NCBI RefSeq assembly: GCF_947378715.1 | Contig: NZ_CANCLE010000007.1 | Location: 1-48,922, forward strand | Source: Phenylobacterium aquaticum | Lineage (GTDB): Bacteria > Pseudomonadota > Alphaproteobacteria > Caulobacterales > Caulobacteraceae | DNA: 48,922 nt | Direction of reading: 5' to 3' | In this document: piece by piece, positions 48,806 to 48,922 of the stretch | Position numbering within the stretch: the stretch's first letter is position 1 | How the letters are laid out: the number at the start of each line of letters is the position of its first letter | Translations under genes and position numbers: made by a program | Notes under the pieces: model-generated | The model's input: the letters and a program-made list of their open reading frames with translations, nothing else | Databases searched by the model: none | Told to the model about the DNA's origin: nothing

Positions 48806-48922
48806 ATGACCGGGCTTCCCGAAATCCAGATCGCCGGCCGCCGGATCGGGGCGGGGCATGAGCCCTATGTGATCTGTGAGCTGTCGGGGAACCATAACGG
48901 CAGCCTGGACCGGGCGCTGACC
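48806..48922 (+). CDS. PseI/NeuB-type nonulosonate synthase (3' end cut by window edge)
   Basis: Only 39 codons from ATG at 48806 are visible. IAGRRIGAGHEPYVICEL then SGNHNGSLDRAL matches the N-terminus of pseudaminic/N-acetylneuraminate synthases, where E-x-x-x-N-H-x-G binds metal and phosphoenolpyruvate. SGNHNGSL favours pseudaminic acid synthase PseI, because NeuB more often has G-x-N-H-x-G. Pseudaminic acid decorates flagellins in many flagellated bacteria, including Caulobacter. The rest of the gene lies outside. Confidence 0.75.
   Translation, partial: MTGLPEIQIAGRRIGAGHEPYVICELSGNHNGSLDRALT

Overview
The window is GC-rich (roughly two thirds G+C or more by eye) alphaproteobacterial chromosome, most likely from Caulobacteraceae (Caulobacter/Phenylobacterium-like). 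The best evidence is a hook cluster fliK-flgD-flgE followed by a sciP (DUF1153, CtrA-inhibitor) gene, with flgK-flgL transcribed divergently from sigma-54-type promoters. Candidate CtrA half-sites lie upstream of a small Flp pilin, and GANTC sites occur in regulatory gaps. I saw no tRNA, rRNA, CRISPR array or intact insertion sequence. Both edges cut genes: a GNAT acetyltransferase at base 1 and a pseudaminic/sialic acid synthase at the right end.

Layout. 1-10.4 kb: housekeeping and accessory genes, comprising a GNAT, a thioesterase, an SbtA-type permease with a divergent LysR regulator, an exported M28 peptidase, a TrmN6-like methylase, a polyprenyl diphosphate synthase, a CcdAB locus whose toxin is frameshifted, a GNAT overlapping fumC, a lone RusA resolvase and a small membrane protein. 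10.4-18.3 kb: the flagellar hook region, with sciP, flgE, flgD and fliK on the minus strand and flgK, flgL on the plus strand; the 442-base divergent gap holds a sigma-54 motif for each direction and TTGCCGG motifs between them. 18.3-24.3 kb: mnmA, an Flp pilin, a thiolase, an SRPBCC protein, a DUF3617-like lipoprotein, a short GNAT, a SLATT-like membrane protein, a 26-bp inverted repeat and a 5'-truncated VapB remnant. 24.3-30.7 kb: uvrB, a DsbA-like protein, a small lipoprotein, a SleB-type hydrolase, an SDR and a DUF1003 protein.

30.7-33.5 kb holds three DJ-1/PfpI proteins: a GlxA-type AraC regulator, a divergent isonitrile-hydratase-like enzyme and an exported third member that overlaps it by 4 bases. 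33.5-35.4 kb: a P-loop kinase and an acyltransferase-3. 35.3-39.5 kb: de novo NAD genes nadA-nadB-(tetR)-nadC with 4-base overlaps around an embedded TetR gene, preceded by two TGCTC...GAGCA palindromes. 39.5-48.9 kb: a hybrid PAS histidine kinase, a second SleB hydrolase, a GNAT, a D-aminoacylase-like amidohydrolase, a BrnT/BrnA pair, a divergent MurA, trxB and the start of a PseI/NeuB gene.

Coherent units are flagellar hook assembly coupled to cell-cycle control (sciP), quinolinate-route NAD synthesis under probable operator control, and the DJ-1 trio. Toxin-antitoxin loci appear in three states: intact (BrnTA), toxin broken (CcdAB) and antitoxin fragment only (VapB). All functional calls rest on reading motifs by eye; no database search was run.
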